DNA from: Marinobacter salinus
GTDB lineage: Bacteria > Pseudomonadota > Gammaproteobacteria > Pseudomonadales > Oleiphilaceae
Assembly (NCBI RefSeq): GCF_001854125.1
Contig: NZ_CP017715.1
Location: forward strand, 434,001 to 498,000
DNA length: 64,000 nt
Reading direction: 5' to 3'
The position numbers and the translations under genes are program-made. This document shows positions 50,227 through 58,073 of the stretch, piece after piece (the stretch's first letter is position 1; each line of letters begins with the position of its first letter). The notes under the pieces were generated by a model that saw only the letters and a program-made list of their open reading frames with translations, did not search any database and was not told the origin of the DNA.

Positions 50227-52917
50227 GTGAAACCATTCAATGATGGCTGTGCAGCCAACGATGAGTTCCAGTCAGCGAACAGTGGTCTTCAACGGGGTGA
50301 ATTGGTCAGGGACCTGCTAAGGCAGCGAGTCCAGGTGCCCCGCATACCTGCTCATTCCCTTGAGCGCCCTCAGCTGAACCAAAGTGTCGCCGGCGCCCTG
50401 GTTCCCCAGGGTGTCTTGTTTGTCGAGGCGCCAGGCGGCTTCGGGAAGTCCCACGCGGTCATCGCGGGGTTTCAGGCGGAGGAACTCAGCCCGGAGAGTC
50501 TTCGTTGGGTCTCACTCAATGCTCAGGATAATTCGCCTTCTCGCTTCCTTACACTGATCGCCATTGCTCTCGACCTTCCCGATGCTTCGGAGAGCAGCCT
50601 GCAGGGTGGGGCAACCTTCTCCGATGCGCTGGCAATGATGCTGGTTGCGCTCGGCCGCCAGCAGCACCCGCCATGCCGCGTTCTGACCCTCGACAACCTG
50701 CAGAACCTTAGCAATCCTGCCGTTGTTGATCTTCTGCAGCAGCTGGTGACCGATGTTCCTGCGGATATGTCTGTGGTGTTGATCTCCCGCAAGGTTCTGC
50801 CCTTTGAAACCCACGGATTGGAGCTGGAAAACCGGTTCAGCCATCTTGGCAGTGATGTGCTGGAGTTCAGCCGCTCCGAGACCTTCGATTATTTCAGGCA
50901 GGCCCTTGAAAGCAACCAGTTAACCAGTGTCGCGGTCGACAACCTTTACGACCTGACGGAGGGCTGGGCGACGCCATTGGCACTTTATCGTCGGGAGATT
51001 CTCGGGCAGAACGAACGCAAGCCGGTGCAGGAAACAGCTAGCGTCGAGCGCTTTCTGAAAGAATCCGTGCTGGGCAACCTGCTCCCGGCCCAGAAGCAAT
51101 CGCTTCGCGCTATGGCTGAACTGGAACTGTTTTCCGATGAATTGTTTATCGACCTGCAGCGGTCAGCTCCCGAAGGTGGCTATACGCCCTCGCAGGCAAT
51201 GGACAGTGGCTTGCCCCTTAAAGCCTTGCCGGGCAGAGGCCGCTGGTTTCGTTTCAATCCGCTGCTGCAGCAGTGGTTAAAGACGCCGGTGATGACCGGT
51301 TATGCCGATCGAATGTCCCGGGCAAGTCGCTGGTTCGGTGCTCGGAATCAGTTCCCGGAGGCGTTGAAGTACGCTCTGTTGTCGGGTGACGCTGAGGAAA
51401 TTGTTCGTATTGCCTCGGAGGGTTCCGAGGCCCTGCTATTGGGGCAGGATACGGCGTCGCTGCTTCGGTTGCGTAAAAGCCTGCCGGTTCAGCTGCTTGA
51501 GCGCAGTGCCCGACTGAGAATCGTGTATAGCTGGGTACATGCGATTGGCGGACAGTTCCGCCAGGCCCAGGCTCTGATCGACGACCTGGATGATTCGGAC
51601 CAGCAGGAGCATGCTGCGCGGATACAAGCGTTGAAAGCGTTTATCCTCAGAGGTGAGGGCAGCGTCGCCTCTGCGCTGGCTATGGCTGACGAGGCCCTGT
51701 CTGGAGGGCGCCTTTCTACTCAAGGACAGCTGGTTACCCAGATGGTCCGCTCCAGTGCCCTGTGCGCCGCCGGCCAGTTTTATGAAGCCCGCGAGGCCAA
51801 TCGGGCGACAGCACGCCTTGCGAGGGAAGCCGGGGATTCGGGGTCGGAGGCGCTGGCGGTCTACGCCCACGCTCGGATTGAACTTGGTAAGGGTGCCTTG
51901 AAACACGCGGAACAGCTTCTTCGTACTGGCCTGGATACCGCCATGCAGGAGCTTGCCAGGCCGGCCCGGATCGGGGAAACCCGCCTTCAGCTCAACCTCG
52001 TGCTGGTGCTCTGGCATCAAGGGCGGAATGCCGAGGCAGACAGGCTGCTGGTGACCTGCGGGCGCCATGCCGAACAAACTCGCGATCTTGGCCTGTTGCT
52101 GGCCATGGCGGTTCGTGTGCTGATGTGTCGTTCATCGGGTCGAATTGAGGACGCGTTTGTCTGGATCGGCCGGGCCGAGCGGACCATGCACGCCTGGCAG
52201 GTGGATGAGTCCCTGTTTGTCCCGGTACTGGAAGCGCTTAAAGCAAGTTGCTGGTTGTCGCAGAATCAGGTGGACAGCGCTTCTCAGGCGGTTGCCAAGC
52301 TCGAACCCTACCGCGAGGCAGGCTGTGTTCCGGAGCTCTTTCCGATGATGCCTGGCCTGCTCGATTGCCTGCAGGTTCGGGTGGATCTGGCCCGGGGTGA
52401 ATACATCCGGGCCCGTGAAACATTGCAGGAAAGCCGCCAACGGTACGATGACGCCATACCCTGGGGCGTGGAGCTGCACATGCGACTGCTGGAAGCCGTG
52501 CTGGCTCAGGAGGAGAAAGGACCTGCTGTCGCCCAGAAAACTCTGGCTTCAGTGGTCGTGGACGCATCCAGAGAGCATTTCATCAGCCCCTTTGCTGAGC
52601 TCCGGAATGAATTGCAGAGTCTGGTTGAAAAGGGTTTTGATCAACTCCCCGAGAGTGCGTTTAAAGAGGCGCTCGGCCGCTTGTATGACGTGCAGCCGGC
52701 CACTGAGAAAGCGGACTCTCTGGCGGAGCCAATCAGTGACCGTGAGCAGGCTGTGCTGGAACTCATTGCCAAAGGGCTTTCCAATCAGGAAATTGCCGAC
52801 AAACTGCATATCTCGCTGCATACAGTAAAAACCCACGCCCGCCGCATCAATGCCAAGCTGGAAGTGAGGTCCCGTACCCAGGCAATTGTCCGGGCGCGTG
52901 AGCTGGGGTTGCTTTAG
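50227..52917 (+). CDS. Large ATP-binding LuxR-family (MalT-like, LAL) regulator
   Basis: An 896-residue STAND-type regulator. Order: N-terminal P-loop (FVEAPGGFGKSHAVIAGFQ, ~68-86), a Walker B-like segment (CRVLTLDNLQNLSN), an ATPase arm, a long helical TPR-like sensor region (~400-820) and a C-terminal LuxR HTH (SDREQAVLELIAKGLSNQEI; LHISLHTVKTHARRINAKL). Start is GTG at 50227. LAL proteins bind an inducer and ATP, multimerise and activate. Position right after the DUF1302/1329 operon makes it a candidate regulator of that operon; the inducer is unknown. Confidence 0.9.
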   Translation: MKPFNDGCAANDEFQSANSGLQRGELVRDLLRQRVQVPRIPAHSLERPQLNQSVAGALVPQGVLFVEAPGGFGKSHAVIAGFQAEELSPESLRWVSLNAQDNSPSRFLTLIAIALDLPDASESSLQGGATFSDALAMMLVALGRQQHPPCRVLTLDNLQNLSNPAVVDLLQQLVTDVPADMSVVLISRKVLPFETHGLELENRFSHLGSDVLEFSRSETFDYFRQALESNQLTSVAVDNLYDLTEGWATPLALYRREILGQNERKPVQETASVERFLKESVLGNLLPAQKQSLRAMAELELFSDELFIDLQRSAPEGGYTPSQAMDSGLPLKALPGRGRWFRFNPLLQQWLKTPVMTGYADRMSRASRWFGARNQFPEALKYALLSGDAEEIVRIASEGSEALLLGQDTASLLRLRKSLPVQLLERSARLRIVYSWVHAIGGQFRQAQALIDDLDDSDQQEHAARIQALKAFILRGEGSVASALAMADEALSGGRLSTQGQLVTQMVRSSALCAAGQFYEAREANRATARLAREAGDSGSEALAVYAHARIELGKGALKHAEQLLRTGLDTAMQELARPARIGETRLQLNLVLVLWHQGRNAEADRLLVTCGRHAEQTRDLGLLLAMAVRVLMCRSSGRIEDAFVWIGRAERTMHAWQVDESLFVPVLEALKASCWLSQNQVDSASQAVAKLEPYREAGCVPELFPMMPGLLDCLQVRVDLARGEYIRARETLQESRQRYDDAIPWGVELHMRLLEAVLAQEEKGPAVAQKTLASVVVDASREHFISPFAELRNELQSLVEKGFDQLPESAFKEALGRLYDVQPATEKADSLAEPISDREQAVLELIAKGLSNQEIADKLHISLHTVKTHARRINAKLEVRSRTQAIVRARELGLL

Positions 52918-53807
52918 GCCTGTTTCAGCTCTTCGATCCTTGCATCCTTTTCGGCCCAGATTTCGCTGATCCAACGCTGGAAGTGCGCTCGGGTTTCCCG
53001 GTTGTTTTCGTAATCCATTCCTGAAAATTGTGCCGGAATGTCCCGTACCCGAATATCAACGATAATGCGGTTGATTCGCCCACACAGATAGTTCCAGAAT
53101 CCTCCGCGACCTTTCGGGTAGACAATGGTTACATCCAGCATGGTGTGAATCATGTCGCCCATTGCGCCAAACACGAAGGCGGTTCCTCCTGCGCGCGGCT
53201 TCAGCAGGTGCTGGTAGGGGGAGTTCTGGGCGTCGTGTTTCTCAGGCGTAAACCGGGTGCCCTCCATGAAATTGAATATAGTCACCGGGGTGTACCGGAA
53301 TTTTTCACAGGCGGCCTGGGTTGCAGCTATGTCTTTGCCCTTCAGTTCAGGGCGGCGGGCAATCTGGGCTTTGGTGTGCCGGTGCATGAATGGAAAATCC
53401 AGAGCCCACCAGGCGGTGCCCAGCAACGGCACCCAGATCAATTCCTTTTTCAGGAAGAATTTCAGCAGCGGTATGCGGCTATTCAGGGCGTACTGGATGG
53501 CTGGGATATCAGCCCAGCTCTGGTGATTACAGGTCACGAAGTACCAGTGCTTCCGGTCCAGGCCTTCCACACCACGGAGATCCCACTCGACCTTGTGCAG
53601 GGCATCTACCAGCAGATTGTTAAAGCCGATCCAGATCCACGCGATTCTGTTAAGCAAAATGGTACAGCCTTTGCGGATCAGAGCTATCGGAAGAAGCAGT
53701 TTTATGACCGCAAACACCAGCAGAATGGGGAACAGAATCAGGGTGTTCAGAAGAATAAACGCCGCCGCAAGGGTTCCCTTCAGCGGCGCTGGCAGAAAGT
53801 GCAACAT
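52914..53807 (-). CDS. Lysophosphatidic-acid-type acyltransferase (YihG-like)
   Basis: Membrane-bound PlsC-family acyltransferase of 297 residues from ATG 53807 (MLHFLPAPLKGTLAAAF); the frame reaches 53924 but without family-like sequence. An N-terminal membrane region (LILFPILLVFAVIKLLLPIAL) precedes the HX4D motif TCNHQSWADIPAIQY and the second motif FMEGTRFTPEKH. Closest by feel to YihG, which incorporates polyunsaturated or specific acyl chains at sn-2. Its stop overlaps the stop of the convergent LAL regulator. Confidence 0.88.
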   Translation of the reverse strand: MLHFLPAPLKGTLAAAFILLNTLILFPILLVFAVIKLLLPIALIRKGCTILLNRIAWIWIGFNNLLVDALHKVEWDLRGVEGLDRKHWYFVTCNHQSWADIPAIQYALNSRIPLLKFFLKKELIWVPLLGTAWWALDFPFMHRHTKAQIARRPELKGKDIAATQAACEKFRYTPVTIFNFMEGTRFTPEKHDAQNSPYQHLLKPRAGGTAFVFGAMGDMIHTMLDVTIVYPKGRGGFWNYLCGRINRIIVDIRVRDIPAQFSGMDYENNRETRAHFQRWISEIWAEKDARIEELKQA

Positions 53808-53844
53808 GTGAGAATGTCTCGGAGTATCTGAACGTCTGTGGGCG

Positions 53845-54777
53845 TTAGCCTTCGTTAGGGGAGGCAGTGGCCCATTGTCCCGGCAAGAGTATGGATTCCG
53901 GCGCGGCAGATGCCAGCTGTTCAAGCAGGGCCGGGTTGGAATCCTTAATCACCTTCCTGAAATCGTCGTCGTAAAATTCCAGGTTGTTGTAGTGAATCAT
54001 GGACCGTATTTCTTCCACGTATTCCTCACCCCGCTCGGAATAGCCCAGTAGGCCCTGTGCCATATCCAGTCCTGATAACGGCTGGTCTGTGCGCCGGTCC
54101 TTCAGGCGAACGTCACGAAGAGCCTGGTAGGTTGGGTGCCGGTTCAGGTTCTGAATGTATGCTCTCACCGAGCGATAAGGCGAAGAGAATTTAGCGACCT
54201 CATGATCGGCACCTTCCACCCGGCTTCGGGGAACAAGGCCGCAGCCCTTGGAGAAGCACCACTGACCGAAAAGGTTGTTGCCCTTGATGGCAAAGCGGGA
54301 CGTCCCCCAGGCGGATTCATTGGCCGCCTGCGACAGAATCAGGGACGGCGGGATGACATCCAGGCGTTTGTGAAGTAGAGCGAATTGCTCCGGGCTGCCG
54401 GTTGGTACATCAACCCTGAGGCGTTCAGCCTGGGCGGAAAGCCATTTTTTCTCTTTAGCCGTGAGGCTGGATTTCTTTGCCAGACTGTCGAGGTAATCCC
54501 GCTCAATCAGGATGCGGGAGTTAGCCAGAACAATGCGCGGGTACAGGAACGAGAAAAACGCCGCCTTTTTCTCGGTGGTGTCCCGGAACTGCGAAAAATC
54601 CGGCAGGTCGTCGTTGGCCCAGCCCGGCAAAGAAGGCAGGGAGGCGAGGGCCAGTTCAGAACCTGAGTCACCAGCGCGACCATTCTCCATGCCGGTTGGC
54701 GGAACGTAAAAGCCACCGCTCACAGCAAATGCGATTAACGGAATAAACAGCGCCAGTGCCCGTTTACCTGCAGACAT
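53845..54777 (-). CDS. Bax-like glucosaminidase-domain protein
   Basis: Exported 310-residue protein with an N-terminal hydrophobic anchor or signal (ALALFIPLIAFAVSGGF) and a C-terminal glucosaminidase (mannosyl-glycoprotein endo-beta-N-acetylglucosaminidase-like) domain. The family catalytic Glu lies in QAANESAWGTSRFAI, followed by GNNLFGQWCF. It resembles E. coli Bax. Probably acts on peptidoglycan; activity is inferred. Its own promoter is likely, with a -10 upstream. Confidence 0.87.
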   Translation of the reverse strand: MSAGKRALALFIPLIAFAVSGGFYVPPTGMENGRAGDSGSELALASLPSLPGWANDDLPDFSQFRDTTEKKAAFFSFLYPRIVLANSRILIERDYLDSLAKKSSLTAKEKKWLSAQAERLRVDVPTGSPEQFALLHKRLDVIPPSLILSQAANESAWGTSRFAIKGNNLFGQWCFSKGCGLVPRSRVEGADHEVAKFSSPYRSVRAYIQNLNRHPTYQALRDVRLKDRRTDQPLSGLDMAQGLLGYSERGEEYVEEIRSMIHYNNLEFYDDDFRKVIKDSNPALLEQLASAAPESILLPGQWATASPNEG

Positions 54778-54808
54778 AAAACCTCTCGCCAGAATCGATA
54801 TGACAGTG

Positions 54809-54824
54809 ATTATAACAGGTTATA
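54809..54824 (-). promoter_or_regulatory. Candidate -10 and palindrome upstream of the Bax-like gene
   Basis: Minus-strand TATAAT (54809-54814) lies 32 bases before the ATG at 54777; it overlaps the inverted repeat TATAAC-AG-GTTATA (54811-54824). No good -35 at normal spacing. The palindrome could bind a regulator. Confidence 0.4.
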
Positions 54825-54870
54825 CGACCCCGTCTGCCAGATGGCTTACCGGGACCGGTGCCGTGGCTGC

Positions 54871-57042
54871 TCAGGGAATCCGCGTTGCCATCACCAGTCC
54901 GGCCAGTTCTTCGCTGCCCTGAGTGTTTCGAAGTTGCAGGTAGAACTGGTCCTGTCCGGCGGTGAAAAAGCCATTGAGGTTGAAGTTGCCGCTGGTAAAC
55001 GAAACACGGCCGTTGCCCGCCTGGTTGTAGGAGAGATTGATGTTTGTGCCCTCCTGAAGTGACGGGGCAGACACGGTCTCCTCGCTTACGGTATGGGTGA
55101 TTTCGAGGGTGCGGGTGCTCAGTGTCGCCAGGCTGGTGGAATCGATGGTCAGCACCGCATTATCAAAATGCCTGAGATGATTGGCATCGGAGTCCAGCCC
55201 CATGGCAAGCCCCTGCAGCCGATACCGGCCGCTCTCGGGCGGTGCATCGGGCGTTTGCTCGGCGGCGACAAGCACGCCGTCACCCAGAGGGCTGTCATCC
55301 AGATTGAAGGCCATCAGGCTGCCATCCGGGGTGCTCGCGCCAATGCCGAGATCTGGTGGTTCAAAGGAACCGGATGGGGTACTGATGTCGAGGTTTAGTC
55401 GGCCAATCTCGACCTCTCCGGAGCTCAGTCTTGAGGTTCGGAGGCTCAGGGTCCAGGATTCTGAACGGGTTCCGGCAGTGTTGGTTGTTACCGTGCCCGA
55501 GGTTCCCCGTGCAACAGTCGTGAACGCCTGGGACTGACTGATGGTGTTTCCGTTGACCTGCCATTCGCCAAGGCCGGATTCGATCACAACGGGAGTGGCC
55601 GTGTCGCTGAACCGGGTAGACAGATAGAGCATGTTATAGCGGCGGCCGTCCAGCGTGTCCAGACTGAATCCGGGGGTGCGCAGCAGGTCAATTTCAATGA
55701 CTGACAGGTAATGGTCTTCCAGGTCCGCCTTACGCTTCAGCTCTTCACCAGAGGCTTCCAGCTCAATGGCCTTGCCGGCACTGAAATAGCCGCTGATCAC
55801 ACGGTCCGGCCCCGTGGTTTCCGATTCCGGCGCTGTGGTGTAGGCGTTCAGATAATAGGGGTTTCGTGTCCAGCCAATGATCCTGGAGCTGCCGCGACCG
55901 GTAATGCTCTGGTACAGTGCGCGCCCAGCCAACAGGCGGCTGTCATCAAGCAACGTCGCGGCACCAGGAGAAGAGGAGTGGGTATTACGTTCCCAGAGCT
56001 CGGAACCGCGCTGGTAAAACTGGTTACCGGCCTGGTGGATCAGCGCCTCGCGATCATAGGGGATATCGTTGGCCAGGGATGTCACGCGGATGTTGAAGGC
56101 ATCGAAACTGGTCAGGGTTAAAGCCGGGTAGACGTACCCGGTGCCAATGTCGTCCGTCAGTACCTCTTCCTGGGCGGTGCGAACGCCCCACTGTCCGGAC
56201 CCCTGGAGCGAGCTCTCAAGAAAGGTCTGGCCGAGTTCAACCCCGAAAAACACGGAATTATAATCTGCCGAGCTGGCGCTGATCTTCCCGGATGACGCCT
56301 CATTGAGTACCGCGTAATCAGCCATTGCGGCGACATAGCGGGTAAAGTCACCACGGCTGGAAAGCAGGGTCAGGGCATCGGTCAGCGTAGCGCCAGAAGG
56401 TATGTCAATTTCGAAGTCATGGACCTGATCCGACAGCGTCGCCCAGACATATTTGTTGAGGCAAAGCTCGCCGCTGGCATCCGCAACGCAGTCCAGAATG
56501 GCCTGAAATTCACCGGCGGTATAGCTGGCCACTGTATTGCGCAACAGGTATTCAGAGAACGGATTGATCTTCACGTCCCGGTCGGCATCTGCTGCCAATG
56601 CCCTCATGCGGGTATTGCCGTAACTCGCATCGATGACCACATCCGGCCCGACGGGCTGGCCCTCGTCAAAGGTGATAATAGTGAACCCTTGACTGTCGGT
56701 GCGGGTGGATACCGAAACAGAGCCGAGATTCTGTAGGGCCGTGTTGGTGGTGTAGACGTCGAGTCGGTCGGGCTGGACGATCCTCAGGTTTCGCCGGGTC
56801 GGTTCGGCATCCGGTGCGGCGCTTGCAGGCACTTCCATGGTGATCCGGACTTCATTGGCCTTCAGGCCACTGGCATTGCTTGAATCACCGGTGCTGCCGG
56901 AACTGAAGTCATCCACCGGGTTTTTTGCGCTAGCGAAATCGTTGGGGTCGTTACGGGCGCCGCTGAGAGCGTCGTCTCCGGAGCCACATCCTGCGGTCAG
57001 CAGAATCGTTGTGGAGAGAAGCAAACCGAAGGTGAGTCGCAT
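54871..57042 (-). CDS. Large predicted lipoprotein, unknown function
   Basis: A 723-residue protein I cannot assign. It begins with a lipoprotein signal (MRLTFGLLLSTTILLTAGCG, lipobox LTAGC with Cys19), then a Ser/Gly/Asp-rich linker. The body is beta-rich with many Thr/Ser and few Cys. Around 390-560 it has RIIGWTRNPYYLNAYTT and LDTLDGRRYNMLYLSTRF. The last ~150 residues look like a small beta-barrel or lipocalin-type domain (FNLNGFFTAGQDQFYLQLRN), ending ELAGLVMATRIP. Residue after Cys is Gly, not Asp, so outer-membrane sorting is expected. It precedes the Bax-like gene by 93 bases on the same strand. Confidence 0.7.
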   Translation of the reverse strand: MRLTFGLLLSTTILLTAGCGSGDDALSGARNDPNDFASAKNPVDDFSSGSTGDSSNASGLKANEVRITMEVPASAAPDAEPTRRNLRIVQPDRLDVYTTNTALQNLGSVSVSTRTDSQGFTIITFDEGQPVGPDVVIDASYGNTRMRALAADADRDVKINPFSEYLLRNTVASYTAGEFQAILDCVADASGELCLNKYVWATLSDQVHDFEIDIPSGATLTDALTLLSSRGDFTRYVAAMADYAVLNEASSGKISASSADYNSVFFGVELGQTFLESSLQGSGQWGVRTAQEEVLTDDIGTGYVYPALTLTSFDAFNIRVTSLANDIPYDREALIHQAGNQFYQRGSELWERNTHSSSPGAATLLDDSRLLAGRALYQSITGRGSSRIIGWTRNPYYLNAYTTAPESETTGPDRVISGYFSAGKAIELEASGEELKRKADLEDHYLSVIEIDLLRTPGFSLDTLDGRRYNMLYLSTRFSDTATPVVIESGLGEWQVNGNTISQSQAFTTVARGTSGTVTTNTAGTRSESWTLSLRTSRLSSGEVEIGRLNLDISTPSGSFEPPDLGIGASTPDGSLMAFNLDDSPLGDGVLVAAEQTPDAPPESGRYRLQGLAMGLDSDANHLRHFDNAVLTIDSTSLATLSTRTLEITHTVSEETVSAPSLQEGTNINLSYNQAGNGRVSFTSGNFNLNGFFTAGQDQFYLQLRNTQGSEELAGLVMATRIP

Positions 57043-57122
57043 GCCTGGCCGTCCTTGCTGAGGGTTCAGGCGGTCAGTCTACCAGCGGGCGTTAAGGCAA
57101 AGCGTGAGGAAAGGCACGAAAC

Positions 57123-57147
57123 GGGTGCCTGCTGAGCGCAGGCACCC
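57123..57147 (-). terminator. Hairpin downstream of the YfaZ-like gene
   Basis: Perfect 10-bp stem GGGTGCCTGC / GCAGGCACCC with loop TGAGC, 18 bases past the stop. On the minus strand only GTTTCG follows, so the T-run is short; a moderate terminator. Confidence 0.55.
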
Positions 57148-57164
57148 TTACGCAGAGCGGTCGT

Positions 57165-57725
57165 TCAGAAGAAGATCTTCATACCTGCCATAACGCCCTC
57201 ATCAAGGTCCACGTCGCCACGGTACGGGCGATCCAGATCCGTGTTCAGGTAACGGTAGCCGGCGAACACTTCCGCGTTTCGGATAACCCGATAGCTGCCA
57301 CGGAGTTCAACACTGGTCAGGTCATCGGAATCGCCGAATGACAAAATGCTGGGCGCGTAGTGGAGGCCGCCGGTGAAGGAGAGCCCGGGAACCTTCGGAA
57401 TGTTCACTGTCGCAAATCCCCCCAGGGCAATGGCGCCACCATCAAGGCGGTCTGCATCCCAGGCAATGCCGCGCATGCCAATGCCGGCAGTGGTGGGCAG
57501 GTTGCCAATGGCGGTGCGGCCCTGAGCATGAAAGTCGGCATTGAGGATGTCCAGGCCACCTTCGCGGTAGGTATAGCCGGTGCCCAGCTGGATATCATTG
57601 TTGGTGCCAAAGAAGTTCACCTGACCCTTTACGGAATCGTTGGTGAGGCTCAGATCCACATCACCGGCAAACGCCGGCGCGGCGGCCAAAGAGAAAATCA
57701 TCAGGGAAATGCGGGACGCTTTCAT
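57165..57725 (-). CDS. YfaZ-family outer-membrane protein
   Basis: A 186-residue protein with a signal peptide (SLMIFSLAAAPAFAGDVDLS, cleavage after AFA) and alternating strands throughout, ending VMAGMKIFF with the terminal aromatic of a beta-barrel. It fits the YfaZ-like family of small outer-membrane barrels. Function unknown. Transcribed alone, with a hairpin downstream. Confidence 0.8.
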   Translation of the reverse strand: MKASRISLMIFSLAAAPAFAGDVDLSLTNDSVKGQVNFFGTNNDIQLGTGYTYREGGLDILNADFHAQGRTAIGNLPTTAGIGMRGIAWDADRLDGGAIALGGFATVNIPKVPGLSFTGGLHYAPSILSFGDSDDLTSVELRGSYRVIRNAEVFAGYRYLNTDLDRPYRGDVDLDEGVMAGMKIFF

Positions 57726-57837
57726 TCGTGCACCTTTTATAAGTAATTAAAATGATTGGCAGTATGGTAACGAGCAGTCTGGCACGGCTCAACTTAAAAG
57801 GCCGTAAGCCGCGGTTAACCCGGTTACAGGTACGTGT

Positions 57838-58026
57838 TCAGTGCTGCGTTGTTTCGCCGCCCTGGTCAAGATCTTCCGGTGACGCATTTTCAGCCGGTAC
57901 ACGGTACTCCTCGTTGGCCCAGGCGCCAAGGTCGATCAGTTTGCATCGCTCGGAACAGAATGGGCGGTAAGGGTTGGCTTCTGTCCATTCCACGGACTTT
58001 TTACAGGTTGGGCATTCGACGTTCAT
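57838..58026 (-). CDS. yacG: DNA gyrase inhibitor YacG
   Basis: Short (62 residues) zinc-binding protein that inhibits gyrase by binding GyrB. Zinc ligands: [12 protein letters not shown] (C5, C8) and [21 protein letters not shown] (two more Cys). The C-terminal tail is acidic ([16 protein letters not shown]). In relatives it sits in the coaE-pilD cluster; here the sensor kinase follows its start by 48 bases and pilD-coaE lie a few kb away. Confidence 0.93.
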   Translation of the reverse strand: MNVECPTCKKSVEWTEANPYRPFCSERCKLIDLGAWANEEYRVPAENASPEDLDQGGETTQH

Positions 58027-58073
58027 AGCTGCCTTAGAGAGTAATGTTACGGTACCGGAAATCCGCCGCCTGC

